DNA of 64,000 bases from Paenibacillus cellulosilyticus (GCF_003182255.1 NZ_QGTQ01000007.1:98319-162318); one strand, 5' to 3'. Counted from the stretch's first letter, positions 18,152-28,012 are shown. Notes: generated from the letters alone by a model not told the origin. A program made the numbers and translations.

Positions 18152-18505
18152 ATGCGTATTGTTGTGGATCTGGACGGAACGATTTGCGAATTGAGACAGG
18201 AGAATCAATCGTATGCCGATGTCGTTCCGCTGGAAGGGGCGATTGAGGCTTTGCATCAATTGAGGATGGAAGGACATTCGATTATTATCCATACGGCACG
18301 AAACATGCGGACGTGCGGGGGCAATGTCGGAAAAGTGGGCGCAAATGTCGGAATGGTCACCTACCAATGGCTAGAGCGACATGCGGTCCCTTATGACGAG
18401 ATTGTATTTGGCAAGCCATACGGTGACATCTATATCGACGATTTGGGATATCGGTATTTGAACTGGGATGATACCTTGGATGCCATCAGGGAAAGGAGGG
18501 AGTAG
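18152..18505 (+). CDS. Small HAD-family phosphatase (capsule-biosynthesis type)
   Basis: A compact 117-residue HAD protein with motif I VVDLDGTIC, the Ser/Thr motif IIIHTARNMRT and the acidic motif IYIDDLGYRY. The lack of a large cap domain fits the phosphatases found in capsular polysaccharide loci. The start is the ATG at 18152 after TAGGAGGGG; in-frame GTG and TTG codons just before overlap the ribosome binding site. It is 15 nt after the kinase gene and 4 nt before the nucleotidyltransferase gene, so the three very likely act in one pathway. Confidence 0.85.
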   Translation: MRIVVDLDGTICELRQENQSYADVVPLEGAIEALHQLRMEGHSIIIHTARNMRTCGGNVGKVGANVGMVTYQWLERHAVPYDEIVFGKPYGDIYIDDLGYRYLNWDDTLDAIRERRE

Positions 18506-18509
18506 CTAG

Positions 18510-19244
18510 ATGAACATCGTTATTCCTATTGCGGGTGCAGGAAGCCGTTTTCAGTCGGCAGGCTACCGTGAGCCGAAAATGCTGATTCAAGTTGCTGGAC
18601 GACCCATGCTGCACTGGGCACTGGATAGTCTGCTGCCATCTCTTATAGATAATCGGTTTATATTCGTAGCATTGCGAGAAGTGCTGGAACGAACAACGTT
18701 GCGTAAAGTAATACTGTCCCGTTGTCCGGAAGCTATCATCATCCCGATTGATCAGCCTACCAACGGACAAGCAGAAACAGTCTGGATGGCCCGATCTGTA
18801 TTGGACTCAGTAGATTCGCTGCTTATATTTAACGGAGATACTTATGTTGGTACTGAGATAGGTAAAAAAATCAAGGAGTGTCCGGCGTCAGTCGAAGGCC
18901 TCATTAACGTATTCCCATCATCAGATCCTGCCTATAGCTATGTAGATCTTGATTCAAACGAATTGGTCCGGTCGGTCCGGGAGAAGAAGGTCATCTCCGC
19001 CTGGGCAACGTCCGGGCTTTATTATTTTCGATCCACGGCAGCGTATCTTGAACTAATGGCCCAGGTACTGGACGAACCGATGCCGCCGGAAGGTGAATGG
19101 TATGTGGCACCATTGTACGAACGGATGATTGCACAAGGCTGCCGGATCGGCGTCGATTACGCTTTGTTCTGTCATCCACTCGGAACGCCAAAACAACTTC
19201 AAGCTTTTACGGAACATGTTGTATTCAAGGAGGAATCTGATTGA
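18510..19244 (+). CDS. Nucleotidyltransferase (NTP-transferase, sugar/polyol-phosphate activating)
   Basis: A 244-residue Rossmann-like protein with the pyrophosphorylase start IVIPIAGAGSRF and downstream KMLIQVAGRPMLHWALD, plus LLIFNGDTYVG as the metal-binding GD motif. Family members join an NTP to a sugar or polyol phosphate. AAAGGAGGGAG precedes the ATG. It follows the kinase and phosphatase genes and overlaps the glycosyltransferase start by 4 nt (TTGA), which suggests it makes the activated donor for that enzyme. The exact nucleotide and sugar cannot be read off. Confidence 0.85.
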   Translation: MNIVIPIAGAGSRFQSAGYREPKMLIQVAGRPMLHWALDSLLPSLIDNRFIFVALREVLERTTLRKVILSRCPEAIIIPIDQPTNGQAETVWMARSVLDSVDSLLIFNGDTYVGTEIGKKIKECPASVEGLINVFPSSDPAYSYVDLDSNELVRSVREKKVISAWATSGLYYFRSTAAYLELMAQVLDEPMPPEGEWYVAPLYERMIAQGCRIGVDYALFCHPLGTPKQLQAFTEHVVFKEESD

Positions 19245-20446
19245 GCAGGCGCGTTTTTATTGGATTAAGCGGCGGATTAGGGCCTGTGATGCGTACGTTA
19301 CCTATTGCGGACAAGCATCGGGAAGCAGGTGATAAGGTGGCATTCAGCATTTATGACGAGCATGCGGCGACGTATTTGCAGAGCAGGGGATTTGAGCATC
19401 TTGTAGACGACGACCCCGTAATGCCCGATCTTGCCTTAACCTTACCAAGGGGGAAAACCTTCTATCATCTTGATCATTACTATGCATCGCTTGGTTTACT
19501 CGATCCGATATTCGTTCGCTCATGGATTCGGCATCGGATAGCAATGCTAGAGGAATTCCGGCCTGAATTGGTCTATGCCGACTTAAGTCCGCACACCATC
19601 ATTGCCGCTCGGTATTTGGGTATCCCAGTCGCCAGCATCGTGCAGGCCTGCTTTCATCCAAACGGCAAGTCGTTGCATTATTGGGAGGAGCATCCCAGGA
19701 ACATTTCGAAAGTAACGCCGATCATTAATTGTGTGCTCGAAGAGCTAGGTTTGCCTGCTATTCAGAAAATGGAGCAACTAATGGTTGGTGATGTCACGAT
19801 TGTTCCGAGTATCCCCGAACTGGACTCCATCGGATCGGACTATATTCATTATGTCGGGCCAATTGGAAAGGATGGGCTACCTTTCCCGTCCCCGCGGTCA
19901 GTGGGAGCATGCCCTGATGTCATCGTTTATGCCGGCAGATTGAAGGATACTTCCGGTGATAGCGGACTACGCCTGATACGACTTGTACAGGATGCATTCC
20001 GTGATAGGCCGGAGCGCGTGGCACTCGTATACACAGGCAAGCTGCCGGTCGAAACGGCGAAGGCAATGCCTGAATCGATTACTCGGGTGGAACGGTTTGA
20101 GCAATCCTGGCTATCCCAGGCCAAGCTATATATTCATCATGGTGGACATGGAAGCTGCCTTTCGTCAATTATGCAAGCCATCCCGTCGTTGATCGTACCT
20201 ACCCACTCCGAACGCGAATACAATGCCCGCCGCCTATGTGAGCTTGGGGGCGGCGAGTATGTGATGCCGGACACCTGCCTGCCTAGTCACTTCTATGCGC
20301 TTGCACGTCATGTCATGGAGGATAGTTATAGACATAGGCTGTTTCAATTGAACAGCGCTGTGGAGGCCCGACAGTACGGCGGAGCGGAACAAGCTTACAG
20401 GATTGCGCGTTCCCTTAGGAATCAATTGGCTGGAGGTTCGAGATGA
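19241..20446 (+). CDS. MGT-type glycosyltransferase
   Basis: A 401-residue GT-B enzyme. The N-terminal SRRVFIGLSGGLGPVMRTLP contains the usual glycine-rich entry and the C-terminal donor site reads LYIHHGGHGSCLSSIMQAIP. TTG at 19241 is the start (AAGGAGG 7 nt upstream). It is the second MGT enzyme in the window (the other is at 2794), so the product is probably glycosylated. Translational coupling on both sides (4-nt overlaps) places it firmly in the kinase-phosphatase-nucleotidyltransferase operon. Confidence 0.88.
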   Translation: MSRRVFIGLSGGLGPVMRTLPIADKHREAGDKVAFSIYDEHAATYLQSRGFEHLVDDDPVMPDLALTLPRGKTFYHLDHYYASLGLLDPIFVRSWIRHRIAMLEEFRPELVYADLSPHTIIAARYLGIPVASIVQACFHPNGKSLHYWEEHPRNISKVTPIINCVLEELGLPAIQKMEQLMVGDVTIVPSIPELDSIGSDYIHYVGPIGKDGLPFPSPRSVGACPDVIVYAGRLKDTSGDSGLRLIRLVQDAFRDRPERVALVYTGKLPVETAKAMPESITRVERFEQSWLSQAKLYIHHGGHGSCLSSIMQAIPSLIVPTHSEREYNARRLCELGGGEYVMPDTCLPSHFYALARHVMEDSYRHRLFQLNSAVEARQYGGAEQAYRIARSLRNQLAGGSR

Positions 20447-20841
20447 TTTTCGGAATCGGTACTGATCTTCAATCGATCGAGCAGATGCAAGGCATGATTA
20501 CGCGACAGGAACCGCAAGCATTAGCTAAAATTTTTACGCCGGGCGAGATTGCGTACTGCGCTAAATTCCGGAATCCCGCACAGCATTACGCTGCCCGTTG
20601 GGCGGTGAAGGAAGCGTTCTTCAAGGCAACCGGAAGAGGGCTGACGGGTGGATATCGTTTAACCGATGTTGAGACAATCAATATGGAAACCGGTCAACCA
20701 CATGTCATTTTGCACGGTAAAGCATTGGAAGACTGCCGTCGGCAGCATTGGTGCGTATGGGTCAGCATCTCGCATTCTGGCGATTATGCGCTCGCACAGA
20801 TCGTGATTGAATGCCTGGAGGATGACGAAGACGGACGATGA
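20443..20841 (+). CDS. acpS: Holo-ACP synthase (phosphopantetheinyl transferase)
   Basis: A 132-residue AcpS-type enzyme: GIGTDLQSIEQ, FTPGEIAYC, RWAVKEAFFKATGRG and SISHSGDYALAQIVIE match the family motifs, including the metal-binding Asp and Glu. It attaches the 4'-phosphopantetheine arm of CoA to the Ser of carrier proteins. It is the last gene of the AraC-led operon and overlaps the glycosyltransferase stop (ATGA). The window holds three discrete ACPs (2556, 6075, 34800) that need such activation. I expect it to be a cluster-dedicated copy because a housekeeping acpS is usually elsewhere; this needs a genome check. Confidence 0.9.
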   Translation: MIFGIGTDLQSIEQMQGMITRQEPQALAKIFTPGEIAYCAKFRNPAQHYAARWAVKEAFFKATGRGLTGGYRLTDVETINMETGQPHVILHGKALEDCRRQHWCVWVSISHSGDYALAQIVIECLEDDEDGR

Positions 20842-20950
20842 GCGAAAAAGACGAATGATGCATCAAGGAAACGCAGAGTGCGAAGTAGGATGGGATGAGA
20901 TAATGAAGATGTCCCCGGGAGACAACCCCACTTCATAAGGAGGTTTCACA

Positions 20951-21472
20951 ATGAAACTACTTTCCTCGAAAAAAATCCAAATGACACTGCCAAGCTCGAA
21001 TAGCAAAACGTATCTTGAGCTGGTTGACGGTCGCTGCGAAGAACTCCACTTCTCGCAAGTCAACCCGACGAAATTCACGGTAAACGATTCGGAATTCAGC
21101 TTCAAAACGGGTGCAACCGTTGAACTCGAAATCGAAAACGTTGACCTTGTTGCTACCTCCCAAGTATTGTGGCCGGGCCAGCAAGTTCGCGTTCGCGGCG
21201 GCGTTCATGGTCAAGGCCAGCCGATCAAAGCTTCGGCGACAATTCCGCTGGGCAAAAAAATGGCTGACGGCGTGCAAGCCGACTCGTTCCTGTACTGGGT
21301 CATCGAGACGCCGGAAGGCACGTTCCACAACAACGAGCCAATCCACATGAAAGGCCGCATTACGGGCCTTCCTCCGAAAGACGCTACGTTCCACTCCGAA
21401 GGCACGATCGCGATTTTTGATGAGAAGGAAGATCGCGTAGGTACGCTTTACGGCTGCCTGCAATCCAACTAA
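20951..21472 (+). CDS. Uncharacterised beta-rich protein
   Basis: A 173-residue protein I do not recognise. It is hydrophilic, with alternating beta-type segments, and no signal peptide, membrane segment or known motif. Features include an EELHFSQVNPTKF block and a central VLWPGQQVRVRGGVHGQGQ stretch. AAGGAGG precedes the ATG at good spacing, the codons look like those of a highly expressed gene, and a strong terminator follows 21 nt after the stop, so it is probably a single well-expressed transcript. It stands between acpS and a tailoring operon; involvement in the cluster is possible but unsupported by motif. Confidence 0.75.
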   Translation: MKLLSSKKIQMTLPSSNSKTYLELVDGRCEELHFSQVNPTKFTVNDSEFSFKTGATVELEIENVDLVATSQVLWPGQQVRVRGGVHGQGQPIKASATIPLGKKMADGVQADSFLYWVIETPEGTFHNNEPIHMKGRITGLPPKDATFHSEGTIAIFDEKEDRVGTLYGCLQSN

Positions 21473-21493
21473 TCCCCGCTTAACTCTCCTTAG

Positions 21494-21526
21494 CCAAAGA
21501 GACCATCCCCTGGTCTCTTTGGTTTT
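21494..21526 (+). terminator. Intrinsic terminator
   Basis: A 12-bp perfect stem CCAAAGAGACCA / TGGTCTCTTTGG with a 5-nt loop, then TTTT. It closes the 20951 transcript immediately before the flavoenzyme gene. Confidence 0.9.
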
Positions 21527-21553
21527 ATGACGAGCGGATTCAGAGGTGCAAGC

Positions 21554-22729
21554 ATGTATGATGTTGCAATTGTAGGAGCTCGTTGCGGGGGCGCCGCACT
21601 TGCTGTGTTTCTTGGGAGGTTCGGATACAAGGTATTGCTAGTGGATCGCTATACGCGACCGGGTCCGACGCTCTCCACTCATCTGATCGGAGAGACGGAC
21701 GTCTATGAACGTCTTGGCATCCGAGGACGGATGGAGAACGCCGGAGCTCCTGCCATTACTAGAATGCGGGTCGATCTGAACGGATCGTCGTTCGAGTCCG
21801 ATATCGTCGTTACCTCGCGGGTCATCGGCCTGCGAAGAGAATTGTTTGATCCACTGCTGTTAGAGGCGGCTGCCGCTTGGCCGAACGTTGAGATTCGTCT
21901 AAACCGAACGGTTCAAACCGTGATTCGGAGAGGGCGAACGACAGGGCTGATTATCCAGGATTCGAACAAACAGAATGAACCCGTTCATGCTCGTGTAGTC
22001 GTGGGTGCGGATGGACGCCATTCCTTGGTTGCCGACCAGGTTCAAGCGGGGATACTTAGGCAAGATATCTATTCACACGACGTATTGTATGCGTATATGG
22101 AAGGCCTTGTGGCGCAAATGGTTCCGACAGTCGAATGGTACTGGCATGACGGATCGATCGTGCTTGTCAATCCGATCGATAGAGGCATGCACTGCGTTGC
22201 CGTCATGCTCCCTCGTGACAGGATGCATAAGTGGGAAGCGCAGTCGAGGCAGCAAATGATCGATTGGCTTGGACAAATCCGAATGCTCGCGCCTCGTTTG
22301 TCCAATCTTGCCTTTGTCGGTCCGATCAGAAGGGCGCTCGATATGCAAGGCTATATGAGGCAAAGTTATGGTCCCGGCTGGGCGCTCGTCGGAGATGCAG
22401 GAGCTCATCTTCATCCCGTGTCAGGCGTCGGTATAGACAACGCCGTGTGCTGTGCGGAATATTTGGCGGGAGCGCTCCACCGTTATTTCTCTGGAAAGGA
22501 AAGTTGGGAGCATGCCATGTCTAAGTATGCCAATCAGCGGGACGAGCGAATACGCCCGCAGTATGAAGCCGCACTTCAGACGCTTGCACGAGCTGGTGAG
22601 AGCATTTCGTCCGATGACGAGGAGCAATTGAGGATGCTTTGCACGTTCCCGAGTTTCGTGCATGGGGCAGGACAAAGAGCCGCACAAATTATGAAGATGA
22701 TTACCGAAGGAGTGTCGATTGAACCGTGA
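21554..22729 (+). CDS. FAD-dependent oxidoreductase (geranylgeranyl-reductase/group A monooxygenase-like)
   Basis: A 391-residue flavoprotein: N-terminal dinucleotide-binding VAIVGARCGGAALA, central VVGADGRHSLVA (DG motif) and GWALVGDAGAHLHPVSGVGI (GD motif, FAD ribityl contact). Such enzymes hydroxylate, epoxidise, halogenate or reduce polyketide and isoprenoid substrates. I start at the ATG at 21554, preceded by AGAGGTG; an in-frame ATG at 21527 sits directly on the terminator T-run and is unlikely. The SRPBCC-PDZ gene begins in its stop codon (GTGA), so the two probably work together as tailoring enzymes. Confidence 0.85.
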   Translation: MYDVAIVGARCGGAALAVFLGRFGYKVLLVDRYTRPGPTLSTHLIGETDVYERLGIRGRMENAGAPAITRMRVDLNGSSFESDIVVTSRVIGLRRELFDPLLLEAAAAWPNVEIRLNRTVQTVIRRGRTTGLIIQDSNKQNEPVHARVVVGADGRHSLVADQVQAGILRQDIYSHDVLYAYMEGLVAQMVPTVEWYWHDGSIVLVNPIDRGMHCVAVMLPRDRMHKWEAQSRQQMIDWLGQIRMLAPRLSNLAFVGPIRRALDMQGYMRQSYGPGWALVGDAGAHLHPVSGVGIDNAVCCAEYLAGALHRYFSGKESWEHAMSKYANQRDERIRPQYEAALQTLARAGESISSDDEEQLRMLCTFPSFVHGAGQRAAQIMKMITEGVSIEP

Positions 22730-23730
22730 TACATTGTCCTAAGGATCGCTCAATTAACGTTACTTATATAGAGGCTTCGATCGATAGCGTATGGCAAGCG
22801 GTTGCAACGCCGAATGGGAGTAACTGCTATCTAACCGATCGCGTCGATACGACGGGAAATACAGACGAACCAAGAGTGGACGACCGATTGACGCTGTTCT
22901 ACGGTGATATTACGAATCATGCTGTCGTGCTTGAAGTGGAGCATAAGCGTCGGTTCGTGCTTGCCGATTCTTATGAATCGATGGCACCTGACGGCACCGT
23001 GGACCCTTTTCTTGTTAGAACGGAATATACCTTTGAGGAAGAGGGAGAATTCACGAGGCTGACGTTAGAGGTTCAGGGATTTGCCAATAATACCCATGGT
23101 CAGTGGTTTCGGGAATGCCTGGAGATGGGGTGGCGAAGGTCGCTAGCGAATCTCAAGAGCGTGCTTGAGCTTGGAATGGATTTACGGACGGAGCTATTTA
23201 GTTATCCTCGGCTTGGTGTTACGAATTGTACAGTCAATGCGGAGCAAAGTGTGGTGACGGGAATTGGCGAAGGGGAAGGCAACTATTTGCTGGACGTCTT
23301 TCCAGGCGGGCCGGCCGAAGAAGCAGGATTGCGCTGTGGCGACGTTATTACTGCCATTGGGGCTGTCCCGGTGCCCGATTATCGTTCCTTTGTACGGGCA
23401 ATATCCAGTTATTACGGGAAGAAGGAACCCGTAGAAATCGAGTACTGCCGAGATGGGCAGTACTGCCGTGTATTTGCCGACGTGTCGATTGATCGTATGT
23501 TTACGGGGCTGATAGAAGGGACGGTCGACGCGCAGGAGCAGGAGCAGATTCGCAGAAAGCAAATGTCGAGCGAAAGATCGGCTTCTGGTGCAATATGGAG
23601 AACAAATAAGGAGGGGGCGACCTCACATGACGGAATCTACGAAGCATTTAATCGTGCGGCAAGAGGACATGAAATGGGAGTATGGCATGTATCCGGATAC
23701 GGAAATGACCTATCTATGGGAAGAGGATGA
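22726..23730 (+). CDS. SRPBCC domain fused to a PDZ domain
   Basis: A 334-residue protein. Residues 1-150 look like an SRPBCC/AHSA1 hydrophobic-pocket domain (NVTYIEASIDSVWQAVATPN..., MGWRRSLANLKSVLELG). Residues about 155-260 look like a PDZ domain (YPRLGV, FPGGPAEEAGLRCGDVITAI). SRPBCC proteins include polyketide aromatase/cyclases. The start is a GTG overlapping the flavoenzyme stop. A paralogue with the same fusion is at 39750. The last ~35 codons overlap the cupin gene by 104 nt in another frame; in the -1 frame a TAA occurs at 23607, so the tail may be a stop-codon loss or frameshift extension. Confidence 0.75.
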   Translation: MIHCPKDRSINVTYIEASIDSVWQAVATPNGSNCYLTDRVDTTGNTDEPRVDDRLTLFYGDITNHAVVLEVEHKRRFVLADSYESMAPDGTVDPFLVRTEYTFEEEGEFTRLTLEVQGFANNTHGQWFRECLEMGWRRSLANLKSVLELGMDLRTELFSYPRLGVTNCTVNAEQSVVTGIGEGEGNYLLDVFPGGPAEEAGLRCGDVITAIGAVPVPDYRSFVRAISSYYGKKEPVEIEYCRDGQYCRVFADVSIDRMFTGLIEGTVDAQEQEQIRRKQMSSERSASGAIWRTNKEGATSHDGIYEAFNRAARGHEMGVWHVSGYGNDLSMGRG

Positions 23731-23986
23731 GACGGGACGGGTCGCTTTTCTTGTGAAAGTGGCACCTGGATGTTCGATTCCTTTTCATAACCATCCAAGG
23801 CGAGAAGTTGCCTATCTGGTAGAAGGCGAGGTTAGGCTCAACGATGATATTATGCGAGCGGGCGACTTCCTGACTGCAATCGCTGATGAAGCACATGATG
23901 TGTATACCGAGACAGGTTGTACCTTCTTTATTTTTATCGATTATAACATCAACAAGCATAGGTTTGCCCCGATTGCGGAGGCCTAG
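23627..23986 (+). CDS. Single-domain cupin protein
   Basis: A 119-residue cupin: PFHNHPRREVAYLVEGEVRL supplies the first metal-binding motif and GDFLTAIADEAHDVYTETG the second, with one His. The start is the ATG at 23627 after AAGGAGGGGG, which is convincing even though it lies inside the preceding frame. Cupins of this size act as isomerases, dioxygenases or cyclases in polyketide pathways, but many are of unknown role. It closes the flavoenzyme/SRPBCC-PDZ operon; a terminator follows. Confidence 0.85.
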   Translation: MTESTKHLIVRQEDMKWEYGMYPDTEMTYLWEEDETGRVAFLVKVAPGCSIPFHNHPRREVAYLVEGEVRLNDDIMRAGDFLTAIADEAHDVYTETGCTFFIFIDYNINKHRFAPIAEA

Positions 23987-24002
23987 TTAAATAGCAACTT
24001 GA

Positions 24003-24032
24003 AACAAGCAGGGATTCCTTGCTTGTTTTTTT
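24003..24032 (+). terminator. Intrinsic terminator
   Basis: AACAAGCAGGG / CCTTGCTTGTT form an 11-bp stem (one G-T pair) with a 3-nt loop and a run of seven T, 16 nt after the cupin stop. Confidence 0.9.
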
Positions 24033-24193
24033 ATGCGCACCTTATTAAAGGCAGCGGTTTGAAAATTCCAGATGATACGAAACAATAGCCGATTTCCTGA
24101 AATTAAAGCTGAGAAAACAAATCTCGTTTCAAGCAAAATAAGAAGTGTCGAACCGCAATAAACCATGAATATTCACTTGGGAGGAATTTAGCA

Positions 24194-24475
24194 ATGATCA
24201 AGCCGATTGGGGATCGAATTATTATCGAGCCGATTGAGCAAGAAGAGAAAACAGCCGGAGGTATTTTGCTGCCGGGCACTGCGAAGGAGAAGCCGCAGGA
24301 AGGCAAAGTAGTTGCAGTCGGTATTGGCGCCTTTCGCGACGGACAACGTGTAGCACCTGAGGTGCAAGTAGGCGATCGAGTACTGTTCAATAAGTTCGCT
24401 GGAACAGAATTGAAAGTAGACGGCACGGATGTGCTGCTGATGCATGAGAGCGATGTTTTGGCCATTCTTTCATAA
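24194..24475 (+). CDS. groES: Co-chaperonin GroES
   Basis: A 93-residue GroES with [20 protein letters not shown] (mobile loop), [13 protein letters not shown] and [13 protein letters not shown]. It caps the GroEL ring during protein folding in the cytosol. GGGAGG precedes the ATG. The 200 bp upstream contains no CIRCE element (TTAGCACTC-N9-GAGTGCTAA), so the HrcA heat-shock control normal for Bacillota groESL is missing. The pair lies between tailoring genes and a glycosyltransferase, which suggests either a second dedicated copy or a relocated housekeeping one. Confidence 0.95.
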   Translation: MIKPIGDRIIIEPIEQEEKTAGGILLPGTAKEKPQEGKVVAVGIGAFRDGQRVAPEVQVGDRVLFNKFAGTELKVDGTDVLLMHESDVLAILS

Positions 24476-24489
24476 TTGATCAGCTTTAA

Positions 24490-26154
<1,665 letters not shown>

Positions 26155-26167
26155 GAAATGTCTTGTT

Positions 26168-26199
26168 AGAAGGACCTCGGCGAGGTCCTTCTTTTTTTT
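26168..26199 (+). terminator. Intrinsic terminator after groEL
   Basis: An 11-bp perfect stem AGAAGGACCTC / GAGGTCCTTCT with a 3-nt loop and a run of eight T. Confidence 0.95.
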
Positions 26200-26296
26200 G
26201 AATGAATGCCCACATTAGGGGACAACGATGGCCGAGCGTATGACTACCTTCTGAGAGTACGATAGAGCTGATATAGGAGAGGGGAGGGAGTAGTGA

Positions 26297-26509
26297 ATGT
26301 GCAAGCGTCAGTGCAATAAAGATTGTGCTATAGCAGGTTCGGGATGTTCAAAGGGTAAAGCGGAAGCATCGACTCAAAGCGGAGACGCTTACTTGGAAGA
26401 GAAGAACTTCCAACAAGAGCAACGCGCCACACTGCAGAAGAAAAGAGACCACTTGGATAACCGGATCTATATGGTGCGTGGATCATTCATTAAACAATCA
26501 TGGCTATGA
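26297..26509 (+). CDS. Small Cys-rich protein, unknown
   Basis: A 70-codon frame starting ATG at 26297 with GGGAGGGAG about 7 nt upstream. The N-terminus MCKRQCNKDCAIAGSGC places four Cys within 17 residues; the remainder is polar, charged and probably helical (EEKNFQQEQR). It overlaps the following glycosyltransferase start by 10 nt. The Cys pattern could bind a metal or be a modification site. No family recognised. It might instead be a leader frame for the downstream gene. Confidence 0.45.
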   Translation: MCKRQCNKDCAIAGSGCSKGKAEASTQSGDAYLEEKNFQQEQRATLQKKRDHLDNRIYMVRGSFIKQSWL

Positions 26510-27399
26510 CCTTAAATGTCATCATCCCGGTATATAATCAAGCGTTTGCGCTTGCGCAAACGCTTTGGGGATTTACGCAGCAGAATCCACCATATAATTA
26601 CAGTCGTATCATCATTGTCGACGACGGCTCCGAAGAGCCAATCGATGCTGTGATCGCCGCCTATTCCAACGAGTTGAACCTGGAGTATATACGTTTGCCG
26701 AGAAGCGGGAGGGCAGCGGCACGCAACGCAGGCGTACGGGCTGCCGACAGTGAACTAATCGTGTTCTGCGATGCGGACCGCATTCCCCGCCCTGGCTTTC
26801 TGGCCGCGCATGCTCGATCTCACAGCAATGCGGACGAACAAGTGACGGTAGGTCACGTAAAGGAAATGTATGTTTCTTCGCCTCAGGCCAACCGGAACGT
26901 GGTCATTGAGCGGTATATGAATGATCGCATGCTTCGAACACCACAATATTGCAAACTTGTCTATAAGCTATTTGACGTCCAAGGGGCTACAAGCTCGCCG
27001 ATTGCTTGGGTAGCGACGTTAAGCGGTAATCTGTCAATGCCAACAGAGACGATTCGCGCAATAGGTGGGTTCGACGGGCGGTTCAAGGAATGGGGATTTG
27101 AGCATATGGAATTCGGCTATCGTGTTCATAAGAAGGGGGTACCGTTCCGCTATGAGGCGGACGCTGCGAATGTGCATATCGCTCACTCGCGCGGCGGGCA
27201 ATCCTATAGTTCGCTCATTATGAACAGCCATGCGGTGTTTCACGCCAAGCATGCAGACAGGGCAGTCGAGCGGTATCTCGATTTCATGTTAGGCAAGATT
27301 AGCCTGCGCCAATTCGAGCGAGAGGCAGGTTCAGAAACTGCCAGTCCTCCGATTATGCTTCAGCCAGACGAGGATGGTTATGTTCGAGTTACGAGCTGA
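26500..27399 (+). CDS. Family 2 glycosyltransferase
   Basis: A 299-residue GT-A enzyme: VIIPVYNQAFAL, IIIVDDGSEEP, FCDADRIPRPGF (DxD metal site) and GGFDGRFKEWGFEHMEFGYR, the C-terminal motif of GT2/galactosyltransferase-like enzymes. There is no membrane anchor. The ATG at 26500 has only a weak ribosome binding site and probably depends on translation of the small overlapping ORF upstream. It may glycosylate the cluster product or a surface glycan; both are possible given the capsule-like operon at 17-20 kb. Confidence 0.88.
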   Translation: MAMTLNVIIPVYNQAFALAQTLWGFTQQNPPYNYSRIIIVDDGSEEPIDAVIAAYSNELNLEYIRLPRSGRAAARNAGVRAADSELIVFCDADRIPRPGFLAAHARSHSNADEQVTVGHVKEMYVSSPQANRNVVIERYMNDRMLRTPQYCKLVYKLFDVQGATSSPIAWVATLSGNLSMPTETIRAIGGFDGRFKEWGFEHMEFGYRVHKKGVPFRYEADAANVHIAHSRGGQSYSSLIMNSHAVFHAKHADRAVERYLDFMLGKISLRQFEREAGSETASPPIMLQPDEDGYVRVTS

Positions 27400-27418
27400 C
27401 CGTGAGGTGTCCCAAGTA

Positions 27419-27476
27419 ACAAACAAAAAAGATCGCCGTGCTTATGTAAATGTCACTAAGACATAAGCAGGCGATC
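27419..27476 (-). terminator. Intrinsic terminator for the minus-strand genes
   Basis: A long stem GATCGCC-G-TGCTTATGT / ACATAAGCA-GGCGATC (one bulged G) at 27431-27476. On the minus strand it is followed by TTTTTTG, so it terminates the operon 28852-27519. It may also slow plus-strand readthrough from the glycosyltransferase. Confidence 0.85.
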
Positions 27477-27518
27477 GTGCTATCTGTGAGATCAAAACTT
27501 ATCCCTATAGATTTCGAA

Positions 27519-27764
27519 TTAGACAGCATACACCTCCGTTTCTTCCAATAAGATAGCAGACATCAACTGCGTGATGTCTGAGATATGCAAGCTCATCATC
27601 TCCGGTTGAATGTGCCCCGTATTCAGATCCTCCGTCAAACGAAGCAGCTGTACGTGGCGGTTATCATCGAGATGGTATGCTGTCGTCCATTGAACGTGGC
27701 CGGCTGCATGCTGATACAGCATGGTATACGCGCAACCGTCGTACGTTACCGTCTCATTCGGCAT
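27519..27764 (-). CDS. Hypothetical protein
   Basis: An 81-residue protein of unknown function with a mixed alpha/beta look (TVTYDGCAYTMLYQH...), no motif and no membrane segment. Its start overlaps the stop of the 4-Cys protein by 11 nt, and a terminator follows, so the two form a small operon. GGAG lies about 10 nt before the ATG. Confidence 0.65.
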   Translation of the reverse strand: MPNETVTYDGCAYTMLYQHAAGHVQWTTAYHLDDNRHVQLLRLTEDLNTGHIQPEMMSLHISDITQLMSAILLEETEVYAV

Positions 27765-27954
27765 AATGTTTCTCCGCGCCGATATACTTGGTCAGGCAGG
27801 AAGTGCTGCACAACCATTCCCCGTAGTAATCCCAATTGAGTTCTCCTTGGTAAATCAGATTGCGGCATTTGTCATAGGCGCATTCGCATAGCGGTACCGG
27901 CTCCTCAGACTGTGGATCCTTCATGCCGAATTCAAACCGATCAAAGGCTGGCAT
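27754..27954 (-). CDS. Small four-Cys protein, putative zinc-binding
   Basis: A 66-residue protein with Cys pairs in LCECAYDKC and EWLCSTSC, an arrangement able to hold a zinc ion. Family unknown. AAAGGAGGAG precedes the start ATG at 27954. It is directly downstream of the S24 repressor gene, so it may be regulated by it. Confidence 0.65.
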   Translation of the reverse strand: MPAFDRFEFGMKDPQSEEPVPLCECAYDKCRNLIYQGELNWDYYGEWLCSTSCLTKYIGAEKHYAE

Positions 27955-28012
27955 GTTAACTCCTCCTTTAAATGTTTCAGTTGAATTCAGCTTACGACAT
28001 CCGTCGGGTCAC

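Noticed and set aside
20957..21463. 168-codon minus-strand frame opposite the 20951 gene
   Set aside because: The plus-strand gene has a strong ribosome binding site and terminator; the reverse frame has neither and shows no protein-like pattern.
24003..24193. CIRCE operator before groES
   Set aside because: I looked for TTAGCACTC-N9-GAGTGCTAA or close variants and found none.
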